From: Bacteroidales bacterium
Lineage (GTDB): Bacteria; Bacteroidota; Bacteroidia; Bacteroidales; F082
Length of the DNA: 64,000 nucleotides
Direction of reading: 5' to 3'
Assembly (NCBI GenBank): GCA_016282015.1
Contig: JAEEJS010000020.1
Span: 37,130-101,129, forward strand
Each line of letters begins with the position of its first letter. The stretch's first letter is position 1. Positions 26,304 to 34,811 of this stretch are shown piece by piece. The notes under the pieces are model-generated. The model did no database searches, had not been told where the DNA came from, and saw nothing but the letters and a program-made list of their open reading frames with translations. A program made the position numbers and the translations under genes.

Positions 26304-27149
26304 TTTTATCTTATTCTCAGCCGCCATCAAAACCTCTCTGGTGTTGTTGTCGGTGACCATAGCCATGATGTAGAACTCATCGGCTTCGTATTCATTATCC
26401 AAAGTGAACTTCATATTGTTGACCACATTGGTGCCTGCGGTAACTACATGGGCGACTGTGAAAAGTTTGCCCCATGTAAGGCCGTCGGCTGTGCCTCTGA
26501 ACACATGGCGGTGCGTGTATTCGTTAATGACGCCGTCCGGTGTCAGCTGCTTGCCTATGATATTGTCCTCCATCATGCAGACTATTATACGTACGTCGTC
26601 GCTTTCTACATCCTGCAAGAACCTGGCATGCACGCTTACACGCACCTCTCTTGTCGAGTTGTCGTAGGCTGTTTTTACTATAAGTCTGACCGGAGCATTC
26701 TGACCGATTAGTTCACCCACTGCTGCTGTCCACTCTGCCGGACCTATAGCTCCCATGCGGTTTACAGTTCCCGTCGGATAAGCCGAGATATTGAAATAAT
26801 CATTCCAATCATCGCCGTCTTCGGTTCTGAAATCCGGGAATCCGCCAGCAGGGTTCTGCAATGCCGACATAGGGTGTACTCCCAAAACCAGCAGGTGTTC
26901 GCCATACTGTTCCTGCAACTGTGCCGCAATCTCGGCAGCTGCCGGGCAATTGGGGCATTTGACTCCGGTATAGTCCTCAAGCAAAACTACAAGCTTGCCG
27001 TCGAAATTCAGTGTATCGGCAGCCTCCAACGGTATGGTGTCGCTCTTTTCGACCACTGGCGATAAGTTATAAGGTTCATCCAATTTATCGCATGACGCCA
27101 TTGCTAAAATGACAGCCGCTGCTGTTATAATCAATGATAATCTTTTCAT
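26301..27149 (-). CDS. Omp28-related lipoprotein with thioredoxin-like CxxC motif
   Basis: 282 residues from the ATG at 27149; an upstream in-frame TTG at 27158 is a poorer start. Lipoprotein signal peptide MKRLSLIITAAAVILAMASC. A thioredoxin-like fold starts at VVLLEDYTGVKCPNCPAAAE, with the redox-type Cys-Pro-Asn-Cys, and VLGVHPMSA follows; the C-terminal half is beta-rich as in Omp28 of Porphyromonas. Third gene after TlpA and DUF6029, so a periplasmic or outer-membrane redox or folding function linked to those genes is plausible (inference). Confidence 0.8.
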   Translation of the reverse strand: MKRLSLIITAAAVILAMASCDKLDEPYNLSPVVEKSDTIPLEAADTLNFDGKLVVLLEDYTGVKCPNCPAAAEIAAQLQEQYGEHLLVLGVHPMSALQNPAGGFPDFRTEDGDDWNDYFNISAYPTGTVNRMGAIGPAEWTAAVGELIGQNAPVRLIVKTAYDNSTREVRVSVHARFLQDVESDDVRIIVCMMEDNIIGKQLTPDGVINEYTHRHVFRGTADGLTWGKLFTVAHVVTAGTNVVNNMKFTLDNEYEADEFYIMAMVTDNNTREVLMAAENKIK

Positions 27150-27186
27150 CTCTTTCAACTTTTAACTATTGACTTTTAACTGCTAA

Positions 27187-28923
27187 CTAAAAAGATGTGG
27201 TAATTGTCAATGCAACTCCGCTCGATGCCGGCACTTCACGGCAGACGCCGCCCACGCACACCAAGCCTTGGCTCTGACGGCCGCCGCTGATGGCAATACG
27301 GGTCTGGTCCTTGATGTATCCGAACGAACCTGTGATATAATGGTCGCGGTTTTCAGCAATAGGGTTGCCGTAGTTGTACTTGTCGGCCACCGAAATGAAC
27401 CACTTAGGGGCAATGGTGTATTCCAGGAGGAAGGCGAACCAGTTGCCGCGTTTGACATAGTATTCTTCATACACCGGATCGATTTCCTGATCCTGGCTGA
27501 CATTGTCCCACATGTGCTGCAGTTCCAGACGAACGCTGTGCTTTTTGTTAACCTTGTAAATCACTTCGCCGAATGCGAAATGAGCTTCAACTGCCTCAGC
27601 TCCCGGATGACCTTCTATGGTCTCCATGTCGTAATACAAATTAATGTACATCAGGGTGAGGTGCCAGTCTTTGCTGATCTTCTTCTCGATCTCGAAGTTG
27701 AAATCGCGATAGAACATCTTGTCTCCTATGGCGAAGAACGGAGAGGTGTAACCTTTGGTGCCAATAAGATTTATCGTAGGCTCGCCGTTTGCCATTATGG
27801 AGTCGCGTTTGATGTCGTTCACCTGGCTGTAGTTGAATGCGAGCTTGGTGCCGTATTTTCCGCCAAGAGCAGTCTTTTTAGGGATGGTGTAGTTGATTTG
27901 GAACTGTATACCCATCTCGCCATTAGGCTGTGTCGCATAAGAGAACATAGACGGCAGGCTGTGAGTGTGGGTATAGTTGAGAGGCGGGATGAAACCGATG
28001 TCGAGGTCGTTCTGCGACGCTGTTCTCATCGACTTGAAACTCATATTGTCCACGCGTTTGGCCTGAAGCACTATGCCGAGTCCCTTCTGTGAATATGACA
28101 AGGATGCCAGCAACTCTTCGCCGTCACGGTAAATCCAATTGTTGAAATACGAAGGGTCGTTGATTTTGTGTGCATATTCAGCCGAGAAGCCGAATCTGCC
28201 GTAACCGAGGTTGACTCTGCCTGCGTATGCGCCCACGTTTTCGGGAACCTTGTAGGTCATGCCATAGATTTCCATATTGTCACCCTTTTCGTATTTGCTG
28301 ACGAAGCTGGCGCCTAAGGTTGCTTTTAGCTTGGCGTTATTCCATGCCGAAATGCTCTGGTTGAGGTCCCATTCTCCGTCAATGCCGCGCACATAGCCTC
28401 TTTCTTCGGTATAAGATGCCCAGTAATATCTCTGCTTTCCGTACAAACCTTTCAGTGTGACGCCTTCAGTCGGACGGTACACTGCGCGTATGCCCCGCAG
28501 GGAGTTGTCAAAACCGAGGGTCCACTCTTCGTATGTTCTGAAAATCAGGCCGTTGCCGAACTGGTCGTAGATGTCGCCCACGGTAATGCCAATGGTGCCA
28601 TTGTCGTAGGTCGCAAAGTAGTTGGCCACGCCCATGCCTTTGATTCTGGCGTCAAAGCCCGACATAGGAGTGTTCTGGTATGCCTCGAAACGCATGCCGG
28701 CAGTGAAGTTGCCCAACTGGTACTGCATCTTGCCGAATCCGTAGGCTCCGAACTTTTCGCCGTTGATCTTGTCAGCGGTGATGCCTATTCCTTCGTCTTC
28801 CCAATAGTAGTTTCCGTCAATCTGGAAACTGCCGGTCACCTTCGATTTGTTGAAGAAATCCTGGCCGTACACCGTCGTGACTCCAAGTACGAAAGTCACT
28901 AATATGAATATTCTTTTCATCAT
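27187..28923 (-). CDS. DUF6029 family outer-membrane beta-barrel protein
   Basis: 578 residues. Signal peptide ending TVYGQ, then a long series of amphipathic strands rich in Tyr, Gly and Asn, ending in a terminal Phe (LTITTSF), as is usual for outer-membrane barrels. The segment IGITVGDIYDQFGNGLIFRTYEEW is characteristic of the DUF6029 family. Function is unknown. A vicinal-Cys loop (CVGGVC) near the C-terminus is unusual for a barrel and could be a disulfide. It lies between tlpA-type and Omp28-type genes with gaps of 19 and 37 nt. Confidence 0.75.
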   Translation of the reverse strand: MMKRIFILVTFVLGVTTVYGQDFFNKSKVTGSFQIDGNYYWEDEGIGITADKINGEKFGAYGFGKMQYQLGNFTAGMRFEAYQNTPMSGFDARIKGMGVANYFATYDNGTIGITVGDIYDQFGNGLIFRTYEEWTLGFDNSLRGIRAVYRPTEGVTLKGLYGKQRYYWASYTEERGYVRGIDGEWDLNQSISAWNNAKLKATLGASFVSKYEKGDNMEIYGMTYKVPENVGAYAGRVNLGYGRFGFSAEYAHKINDPSYFNNWIYRDGEELLASLSYSQKGLGIVLQAKRVDNMSFKSMRTASQNDLDIGFIPPLNYTHTHSLPSMFSYATQPNGEMGIQFQINYTIPKKTALGGKYGTKLAFNYSQVNDIKRDSIMANGEPTINLIGTKGYTSPFFAIGDKMFYRDFNFEIEKKISKDWHLTLMYINLYYDMETIEGHPGAEAVEAHFAFGEVIYKVNKKHSVRLELQHMWDNVSQDQEIDPVYEEYYVKRGNWFAFLLEYTIAPKWFISVADKYNYGNPIAENRDHYITGSFGYIKDQTRIAISGGRQSQGLVCVGGVCREVPASSGVALTITTSF

Positions 28924-28942
28924 AATTTCAATAATCTATAAC

Positions 28943-29437
28943 CTATTTGGAGATTTTCAAGATTTCTTGATACAGATCCTCTTCGCCTCCGTCCAGATAG
29001 CCGGTGTGCTGCCACACAATCTTGCCGTCACCGTCAAAAAGGAAGGTGTGAGGCGGGTTGCTGACGTTCATGGCGCGTTTGAGCTCACTGTTCACGTCGA
29101 GCAAAATCTCGAAAGGCCAGCCCTTGCCGTCTACGAAAGGTTTGATCTTGGCTGTAGAGCGGGCGTCATCTATAGAAACTGCGAAAATCTTCACGCCTGT
29201 TTCCTCTACCCATTCATCGTACACCTCGGTCAGGGCGTTGTGTTCCTTAACGCAAGGTCCGCACCATGTGGCCCAGAAGGTCATCACAAACGGGTTGCCG
29301 TCGTTGTTCAATTCGGCGATGTTGACAGATTCGCCGTCAAGGTTCTTCAATGTGATGTTCGGCAGGTCCGATTTGTTCTGTGCTGACAGACCGAAAAACA
29401 TCATTCCGAAAAGCAAAGTTGCCAATAATTTTTTCAT
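28943..29437 (-). CDS. TlpA/ResA-like periplasmic thioredoxin
   Basis: 164 residues from the ATG at 29437 (an earlier TTG at 29455 is rejected because the signal peptide MKKLLATLLFGMMFFGLSAQ starts at the ATG). Active site WATWCGPC with VMTFWATWC before it, and the cis-Pro region PPHTFLFDGDGKIV. Expected to act as an exported disulfide reductase. It starts the TlpA-DUF6029-Omp28 group and lies 18 nt after the mannose-6-phosphate isomerase gene. Confidence 0.88.
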   Translation of the reverse strand: MKKLLATLLFGMMFFGLSAQNKSDLPNITLKNLDGESVNIAELNNDGNPFVMTFWATWCGPCVKEHNALTEVYDEWVEETGVKIFAVSIDDARSTAKIKPFVDGKGWPFEILLDVNSELKRAMNVSNPPHTFLFDGDGKIVWQHTGYLDGGEEDLYQEILKISK

Positions 29438-29455
29438 GATATCAAATTTTAACAA

Positions 29456-30445
29456 TTAAACAATATAAGTTTCTAATAATTTACACTCTTCCAAAGCGTT
29501 GATTTCCACTTTGTTTATGATGTTCGGAATCAGTATGCACTCTCCCAGGCCGACTATCTCTTCGCCGCCCTCATATTTGAGGCTGAAACTGCCGCTCACA
29601 CTCATCAGTATGACGAATGAATCCAGCTCGTTATAGTCTTTGGCCAAGGCCACTCCTTTTTCAAGGTTGATGAAATTAGTAGTGAAATAGGGGCATTCCA
29701 CCATCTTGACAGTCGAGTCTTTTCTGTTGCGTTCGTACTCAGTGCGATAATTGTCCTCGTGCTTGTAGTTCAGTGTGAACAACGACTGCGGTATATGCAG
29801 TTCGCGGTACATGCCGTGTTGGTCGATGCGGTCCCAGTCGTATACGCGATAGGTGGTGTCGCTGGTCTGCTGAATTTCGGCCACCATGCAGCCCGGTCCC
29901 AAGGCGTGAATGCGTCTGGCCGGAATGAAAAACACGTCGCCTTCGTTCACATCCTTGTAGTTGAGGACTTCAGCTATCTTTTTGTCGTAAATGAGCTTTT
30001 CGACCTCGGCTTTGGTTACCTCCCGGTTGAAACCCGACACCAGCTGAGCGTCTTTGTCGGCATGCATCACATACCACATCTCGGTTTTGCCGTTCTCCAG
30101 GCCTATCTTCTGTGCTATTTCGTCGTCTGGATGCACCTGCACCGAAAGCCATGTCAGAGGGTCTATGACTTTTATCAGCAGGGGGAAGGTCTCGCCGTAT
30201 TTGTCGAACACGCTATCGCCTACAAGGTCGCCCATGAAGGTCTCCACCAGATCGTTGAGTTCGTCGCCCTCGAAATTGCCGTTGCACACCACGCTGTTCT
30301 GACCTTCAACTCCCGACAGCAGCCACATTTCGCCGCAGTTCATGAGCTTGCCAAAGTCCTTATGCAGCAAGGTCTTCACATTCTGTCCGCCCCAGATTTT
30401 CTCCAGGTAGACAGGCTTAAACTTCAACGGATATAAAACGTTCAT
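29456..30445 (-). CDS. manA: Type I mannose-6-phosphate isomerase
   Basis: 329 residues. Interconverts mannose-6-P and fructose-6-P, feeding GDP-mannose synthesis. Zinc-site residues are visible in SVQVHPDDE and KTEMWYVM, and the late substrate-side segment EIQQTSDTTYRVYDWDR is the family signature. It is the short Bacteroidota/Firmicutes form. It starts 4 nt after the cytidylate-kinase-like gene. Confidence 0.9.
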   Translation of the reverse strand: MNVLYPLKFKPVYLEKIWGGQNVKTLLHKDFGKLMNCGEMWLLSGVEGQNSVVCNGNFEGDELNDLVETFMGDLVGDSVFDKYGETFPLLIKVIDPLTWLSVQVHPDDEIAQKIGLENGKTEMWYVMHADKDAQLVSGFNREVTKAEVEKLIYDKKIAEVLNYKDVNEGDVFFIPARRIHALGPGCMVAEIQQTSDTTYRVYDWDRIDQHGMYRELHIPQSLFTLNYKHEDNYRTEYERNRKDSTVKMVECPYFTTNFINLEKGVALAKDYNELDSFVILMSVSGSFSLKYEGGEEIVGLGECILIPNIINKVEINALEECKLLETYIV

Positions 30446-30449
30446 GATG

Positions 30450-31088
30450 TTATAGAGAATGTTTCTTTATCTTGTTGCGGACAATTCCCTCAAGCAGAGC
30501 TGCGGCTTCCTCAATGGTGTAATCACTGACGTTGATGGTAAAGTCGTAATTGCGGAGGTTGTAACGCGACACTTCGGCAAAGGTCTTTGTAAAATTCTCA
30601 CGTGCAGTGTCCACACTCTTTATCTGTTCGAGGGCGGTCTTTTCATCCAAACCGTAGCGTTCGCTGACATTCTTAACACGGACATCCATGTCGGCGGTGA
30701 TGAAAATCTTGATGACGTTGGGGTTGTTCTTGAAAATATTGAATGCCGAACGTCCTATGATGATGCACGACTCCTGTGATGCCAAGTTGCGCATAATTTC
30801 AGCCTCGGCATAGTACAACTGCCTTGATGTCACCTTGGTGTTATCTGCCATGAAGTCTTTTGTAACAGCGCCAAACTGTGTGTAAAACTGGCAGAAGTCG
30901 TCCCAGAAGCTCACTTTTTTGGCTTTGATGCGCTCTATTTCATCCTTGGTGATATTATATTTGTCGGCTACACTGTCCAATAGGGCTCTGTTATAAACTT
31001 TAAGTCCCAATTTCTTACCAAGTTCGCGTCCTATCTGGCCGCCTCTGCTACCGCCTTCGCGGTTGATGGTGATGATAATGTTGTCCAT
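30450..31088 (-). CDS. Cytidylate kinase-like family protein
   Basis: 212 residues. Begins ITINREGGSRGGQIGRELGKKLGL: a P-loop-like start in which GGSRGGQIG replaces the classical GxxGxGKS, as in the cytidylate kinase-like (AAK6/CKL) family. YNRALLDSVADKYNI and ERYGLDEKTALEQI follow. Nucleoside monophosphate kinase activity is possible but not established for this subfamily. A separate canonical cmk gene is not in the window. Confidence 0.75.
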   Translation of the reverse strand: MDNIIITINREGGSRGGQIGRELGKKLGLKVYNRALLDSVADKYNITKDEIERIKAKKVSFWDDFCQFYTQFGAVTKDFMADNTKVTSRQLYYAEAEIMRNLASQESCIIIGRSAFNIFKNNPNVIKIFITADMDVRVKNVSERYGLDEKTALEQIKSVDTARENFTKTFAEVSRYNLRNYDFTINVSDYTIEEAAALLEGIVRNKIKKHSL

Positions 31089-31143
31089 TAAAATGTCTAT
31101 TTATTTAAAAATCAATGTATTGAGATACATAAAATTCAAATTA

Positions 31144-31151
31144 CAAAGATA
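31144..31151 (-). promoter_or_regulatory. Candidate -7 element upstream of the cytidylate-kinase-like gene
   Basis: Minus-strand TATCTTTG, 55 nt upstream of the ATG at 31088, in the 83-nt gap after the SpoIIE-type gene. No -33 partner at good spacing. Confidence 0.4.
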
Positions 31152-31171
31152 CAAAAAAAACCGATATGCCG

Positions 31172-32833
31172 TTAGCTTTTTTTCAGGTAATGGATTATAA
31201 GCATAGTGATGTCGTCGCTTTGCGAGGCGTCGCCGACGAAATCGGAGACAGCGTTCTGTAGGGCTTCCAAATGGCCTTTCGCATCGCGTTTGTCCTGCAT
31301 GGTCTTCATCAGTCGGACCTCGCCGAACTGCTCGAACTTGGAGTTTTCGGCCTCGGTGATGCCATCGGTGTACAGTACGAGAGTGTCGTCGTAATTCAGG
31401 CGGATAGACTGCTCCTGGTATTTGGCGTTACACATCACTCCAAGCGAGATGTTGGAAACCACCGGCAACTGACTTACGCTTTCGCCAAGCAACAGGGGAG
31501 GGTTGTGGCCGGCGTTGCAGTAACTGAGTTGTCCGGTCTGCAGGTCCAACACTCCGCAGAAGAATGTGACAAACATGTCCCCATCGTTGTTTTCCGACAA
31601 GGTGTCATTGATGAAAGTCACTATTTTTGCAGGACTTGACTCATGTGACGATATGGAGCGGAACAGACTCAAGGTGACAGCCATCACCAAAGCGGCCGGA
31701 ACTCCCTTGCCAGACACGTCGCCTATGCAGAACACCAGTTTGTCGTCGCGTATGCTGAAGTCGTAAAGATCTCCGCCCACCTCTTTGGCAGGTACAATGG
31801 ATGCCACCGTGTCAATTTCGTCGCGCCAAAGGAATTTCTTTGGAATCAATGCCATCTGTATGTCGTGTCCGATGCGCAGCTCGCTTTGGATGCGTTCTTT
31901 CTGCATGTTTAAATGCTTGTATTTGACCTCGTTTCGCGATACCACTCTGATGATGATAATAATCATGGCAATACCCAGTAACTGGAACAGGCTGACTATC
32001 ACCCTAACACGACGCACGGCTGCCATCAAATCTTTTTCGGGAATGACTATGGTCAACATCCAGCCTGTCCTTTCGACAGGGGCTTGGAAGGAGAGCACCT
32101 CTTTGTGATCGACGCTGGTGTTGGCGCCTTCGGTGCTAACCATAATGGTTCCTTCGCGGCTTTCAATCATGCTGTAGGCGTTGGGATACGTCTGTATGTA
32201 GTCCATGAGGTTAGTAAGCCATTCCAGCGATATGTCGGCTGTTAGAATGGCGGCGATTTTGTCCTCGCGGTCCCTGACAGGCATGGAGTAAGTGGTCATC
32301 AGCATATTGCCGCCTCCATCGTCGTAATAGGGTTCCGACCAGTAGCCTTTACCCAAAGCCAAAGGCCGAACGAACCATTCGTGTGAAGGGTAGTCATATT
32401 CTTCTGAAGCCAGCGATACGGTATGTATCTTGTCGGATTCCAGATCGCGGTAGGCGTAGGGGGCGCATAATGGCTGTCGTTTGTCGTAGTTCGGAACTAA
32501 GGCGAGGGTTGATCCAACGACGACGGGGTTGTCCGACACCACGCGTTGCGGAACGCGCATCAGACTGTCTGGGTTCTCCAGGCACCACTCAGCCACCCAG
32601 ATGCTGTTGCGCACAGCGGCCTCAGCCTGGTCGACCACGTCCATGATGCTGCTCTCGGCACTCTTCAGCTCACTCTTCGCCTTCATTGAGGCCTCCTCCT
32701 TAATGCTTTTCTGTGCAAAGTAGAACTGTATGATGGATGTTGCTTCAAGTGTTACGACTGCAACTATTACCAATAGCAGTCCTGCACGTGAAGACATGCC
32801 CATCTGCTGATCATCTTGTCTATTTTTTCTCAT
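31172..32833 (-). CDS. SpoIIE-type PP2C phosphatase with periplasmic Cache sensor
   Basis: 553 residues from the ATG at 32833 (the TTG at 32839 is less likely). Topology: TM1 (about 16-36), a periplasmic Cache-type sensor (about 70-250) with HEWFVRPLALGKGYWSEPYYD and AILTADISLEWL, TM2 (about 280-305), a short coiled linker, then a RsbU/SpoIIE phosphatase (about 335-553). Metal-site motifs AKEVGGDLYDF and GDVSGKGVPAALVMA are intact. Such proteins dephosphorylate anti-sigma-factor antagonists in response to an outside ligand; no such partner genes are nearby. It lies 17 nt after the VanX-like gene. Confidence 0.88.
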   Translation of the reverse strand: MRKNRQDDQQMGMSSRAGLLLVIVAVVTLEATSIIQFYFAQKSIKEEASMKAKSELKSAESSIMDVVDQAEAAVRNSIWVAEWCLENPDSLMRVPQRVVSDNPVVVGSTLALVPNYDKRQPLCAPYAYRDLESDKIHTVSLASEEYDYPSHEWFVRPLALGKGYWSEPYYDDGGGNMLMTTYSMPVRDREDKIAAILTADISLEWLTNLMDYIQTYPNAYSMIESREGTIMVSTEGANTSVDHKEVLSFQAPVERTGWMLTIVIPEKDLMAAVRRVRVIVSLFQLLGIAMIIIIIRVVSRNEVKYKHLNMQKERIQSELRIGHDIQMALIPKKFLWRDEIDTVASIVPAKEVGGDLYDFSIRDDKLVFCIGDVSGKGVPAALVMAVTLSLFRSISSHESSPAKIVTFINDTLSENNDGDMFVTFFCGVLDLQTGQLSYCNAGHNPPLLLGESVSQLPVVSNISLGVMCNAKYQEQSIRLNYDDTLVLYTDGITEAENSKFEQFGEVRLMKTMQDKRDAKGHLEALQNAVSDFVGDASQSDDITMLIIHYLKKS

Positions 32834-32850
32834 TTTCAAAAATCAAAAAA

Positions 32851-33609
32851 TTACAGTCGTTTGACCGGGAAAGTGAAATAAGTATCAGGGAACGGCTCGT
32901 CACAAAGCGTGAAATGCCACCATTCTGTCGGGAATGGACAGAATCCGTGACGCATCATGACCTCGCGCAGAATCATACGGTTTGCGAACTGTTCGGCAGT
33001 GATGTTGCGTCCAGCCGGACTGGCGCTGTTGTCGCCTGTGTATTCGCCGGTTTCAGGATTTCCACAGAAATCGGGATGGCTTTCAGGTCCGAACCAGTCG
33101 AAAGTGCCTCCCATGTCGAGCTCTTTTTCGGTATTCATGTCGAAAAGAGTCAGGTCGATTGTGGAACCGCGTGAATGACCGCTATGGTCGCAAATATATT
33201 GTTGCACGAATAGTACGCTCTTGTCCAGATCGGGATAGAAGTAAGGCTTCATCAGGCTGTCGTTGAGGTCGGCACCCCAGCGGACGAAATGGTCGACTGC
33301 CATTTGCGGACGATAGGCATCGTAGATTTTCAGACGGTAGCCCATGGCGATCACATCGTCGCTGACCTCACGCAGACGCTCGGCGGCCTGCCTTGTAATC
33401 AAAGCCACTGGCTGAAGGTATCCGTCTATGCGGGCGCCGACGAAATTGTATGTGCTATAGTAACGTATCTCAAGTATGGCATCCGGCACCACATCGGTGA
33501 TCGTCACGAACTCGCTGCTGTCCTCGGTCGGGCTGAGGTTGCGGCCATTGTTACATGAGCATAATGCCAGCAGCAAAAGACATATCGGCAATAAAAACTT
33601 CTTTTTCAT
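32851..33609 (-). CDS. D-alanyl-D-alanine dipeptidase (VanX/DdpX-like) lipoprotein
   Basis: 252 residues. Lipoprotein signal MKKKFLLPICLLLLALCSC. Peptidase M15D zinc motifs: GHSRGSTIDLTLF supplies His and Asp ligands, and EWWHFTL the catalytic Glu and last His. The enzyme hydrolyses D-Ala-D-Ala. Because it is exported and lipid-anchored, the likely role is recycling of wall-derived dipeptide in the periplasm, not vancomycin resistance: no vanHA genes are present. Its own promoter-like box precedes it; the phosphatase gene follows at 17 nt. Confidence 0.88.
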   Translation of the reverse strand: MKKKFLLPICLLLLALCSCNNGRNLSPTEDSSEFVTITDVVPDAILEIRYYSTYNFVGARIDGYLQPVALITRQAAERLREVSDDVIAMGYRLKIYDAYRPQMAVDHFVRWGADLNDSLMKPYFYPDLDKSVLFVQQYICDHSGHSRGSTIDLTLFDMNTEKELDMGGTFDWFGPESHPDFCGNPETGEYTGDNSASPAGRNITAEQFANRMILREVMMRHGFCPFPTEWWHFTLCDEPFPDTYFTFPVKRL

Positions 33610-33632
33610 AAAACGACTCTATTATATGACTG

Positions 33633-33640
33633 CAAAGATA
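33633..33640 (-). promoter_or_regulatory. Candidate -7 element for the dipeptidase-phosphatase pair
   Basis: Minus-strand TATCTTTG, 23 nt upstream of the ATG at 33609. No clear -33 box. Confidence 0.45.
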
Positions 33641-33684
33641 ATAAATTTTTGACACTTTGAACGATTTTTTGTGATTAAATTATT

Positions 33685-33692
33685 TATTTTTG
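33685..33692 (+). promoter_or_regulatory. Candidate -7 element for the M20 amidohydrolase
   Basis: TATTTTTG, 22 nt upstream of the ATG at 33715. A TTTG at 33668-33671 is closer than ideal (13 nt). Confidence 0.45.
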
Positions 33693-33714
33693 CAGACGAT
33701 TAATTATTTGAAAA

Positions 33715-34806
33715 ATGCAGAGTATTATTGAATTTCGGCAGTTGTTGCACGACAATGCGGAACTGTCGGGCAAAGAGGTGAAAACCAATGCGATTTTGAA
33801 CGATTTCATAGCCGGGCTTCACCCTGATGTACATATAAGAAACATTGGCGGTTACGGCATAGCGGCTGTTTTCAGGGGTAAGAATCCGGGCAACCGCATC
33901 ATGGTGAGGGGCGACATAGACGCCTTGAACATACCCGAAGGCGACCGTCACTGCTCGCATCGCTGCGGTCACGACGGACATGCCGCCATCATAGCGGGCT
34001 TGGCCCAAAGGCTGAGTGAAAATCGCACTGAAAACGGCGAAGTGGTGCTGCTTTGGCAGCCGGCCGAAGAGACCGGACAGGGTGCCAAGGCTATTCTGGC
34101 CGACCCTCAGTTTGAGCAAATCAAACCCGATGTGGCTTATGCTCTGCACAACATTCCGGGCTATCCCGAAAATCAGATATTGTTGCGCAAAGGCTGTTTT
34201 GCAGCCGGCTCGCTTGGCCTGAAACTCATATTCGAAGGGGTGACGGCTCATGCATCCCAGCCTGAGAGCGGTCACAGCCCTCAGCATGTGCTATCGGCCC
34301 TGCTCGACATTTTCCAGAAAAAGGCTGAAAGTTTGCGGGAAGAGACACCTCTGACCATGATGACCATGACCCATGCTGTGTTGGGTGAGGAGACTTTCGG
34401 CGTAGCTCCGGCTCATGCCGAGATATGGCTTACACTGCGTTCGTTCGACAACGAGAAACTGCAGCATCTGACCGCCGACGTGGTGCAACTCTGCGCTCTG
34501 GTAGCCGACAAACAGGGATTCGAGTTCGGCAGCAGTATTCATGAGGCTTTCACCGCCACCATGAACGACGACGAGGCTGTGCGGACTGTGGAGGCTGCGG
34601 CTGCAGCGCTCTGTCTTGATAGTCGGTATCTGGACGAGCCCTTCCGCTGGTCGGAGGACTTCGGACGCTTCGCCGCCGTATGTCCCGTCTGCCTGTTCGG
34701 TCTCGGATGCGGCGAAGCTCACGAGCCCCTTCACAATCCTGACTACATCTTTAACGACAAGGTATTGGAAACCGGAATAAGGATTTTTGAAAAAATCATC
34801 CGATAA
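33715..34806 (+). CDS. M20D family amidohydrolase/peptidase
   Basis: 363 residues. Metal-site motifs: the RGDIDALNIPEG segment, HRCGHDGHAAIIAG (Cys and His ligands), QPAEETGQGAK (Glu pair) and ALHNIPGYPENQI. This is the plan of hippurate hydrolase/N-acyl amino acid amidohydrolases (M20D), with a lid domain in the middle (about 170-280). It removes an acyl group from an amino acid or dipeptide; the precise substrate is not readable. No signal peptide, so cytoplasmic. The stop lies 5 nt from the convergent NhaC stop. Confidence 0.88.
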   Translation: MQSIIEFRQLLHDNAELSGKEVKTNAILNDFIAGLHPDVHIRNIGGYGIAAVFRGKNPGNRIMVRGDIDALNIPEGDRHCSHRCGHDGHAAIIAGLAQRLSENRTENGEVVLLWQPAEETGQGAKAILADPQFEQIKPDVAYALHNIPGYPENQILLRKGCFAAGSLGLKLIFEGVTAHASQPESGHSPQHVLSALLDIFQKKAESLREETPLTMMTMTHAVLGEETFGVAPAHAEIWLTLRSFDNEKLQHLTADVVQLCALVADKQGFEFGSSIHEAFTATMNDDEAVRTVEAAAAALCLDSRYLDEPFRWSEDFGRFAAVCPVCLFGLGCGEAHEPLHNPDYIFNDKVLETGIRIFEKIIR

Positions 34807-34811
34807 TACTT

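Noticed and set aside
27150..27183. Short direct repeat CTTTTAACT between Omp28 and DUF6029 genes
   Set aside because: Only two 9-nt copies in AT-rich spacer DNA; likely by chance.
32851..33609. Vancomycin resistance gene vanX
   Set aside because: The protein has a lipoprotein signal and lacks vanHA and vanRS neighbours; a recycling dipeptidase fits better.
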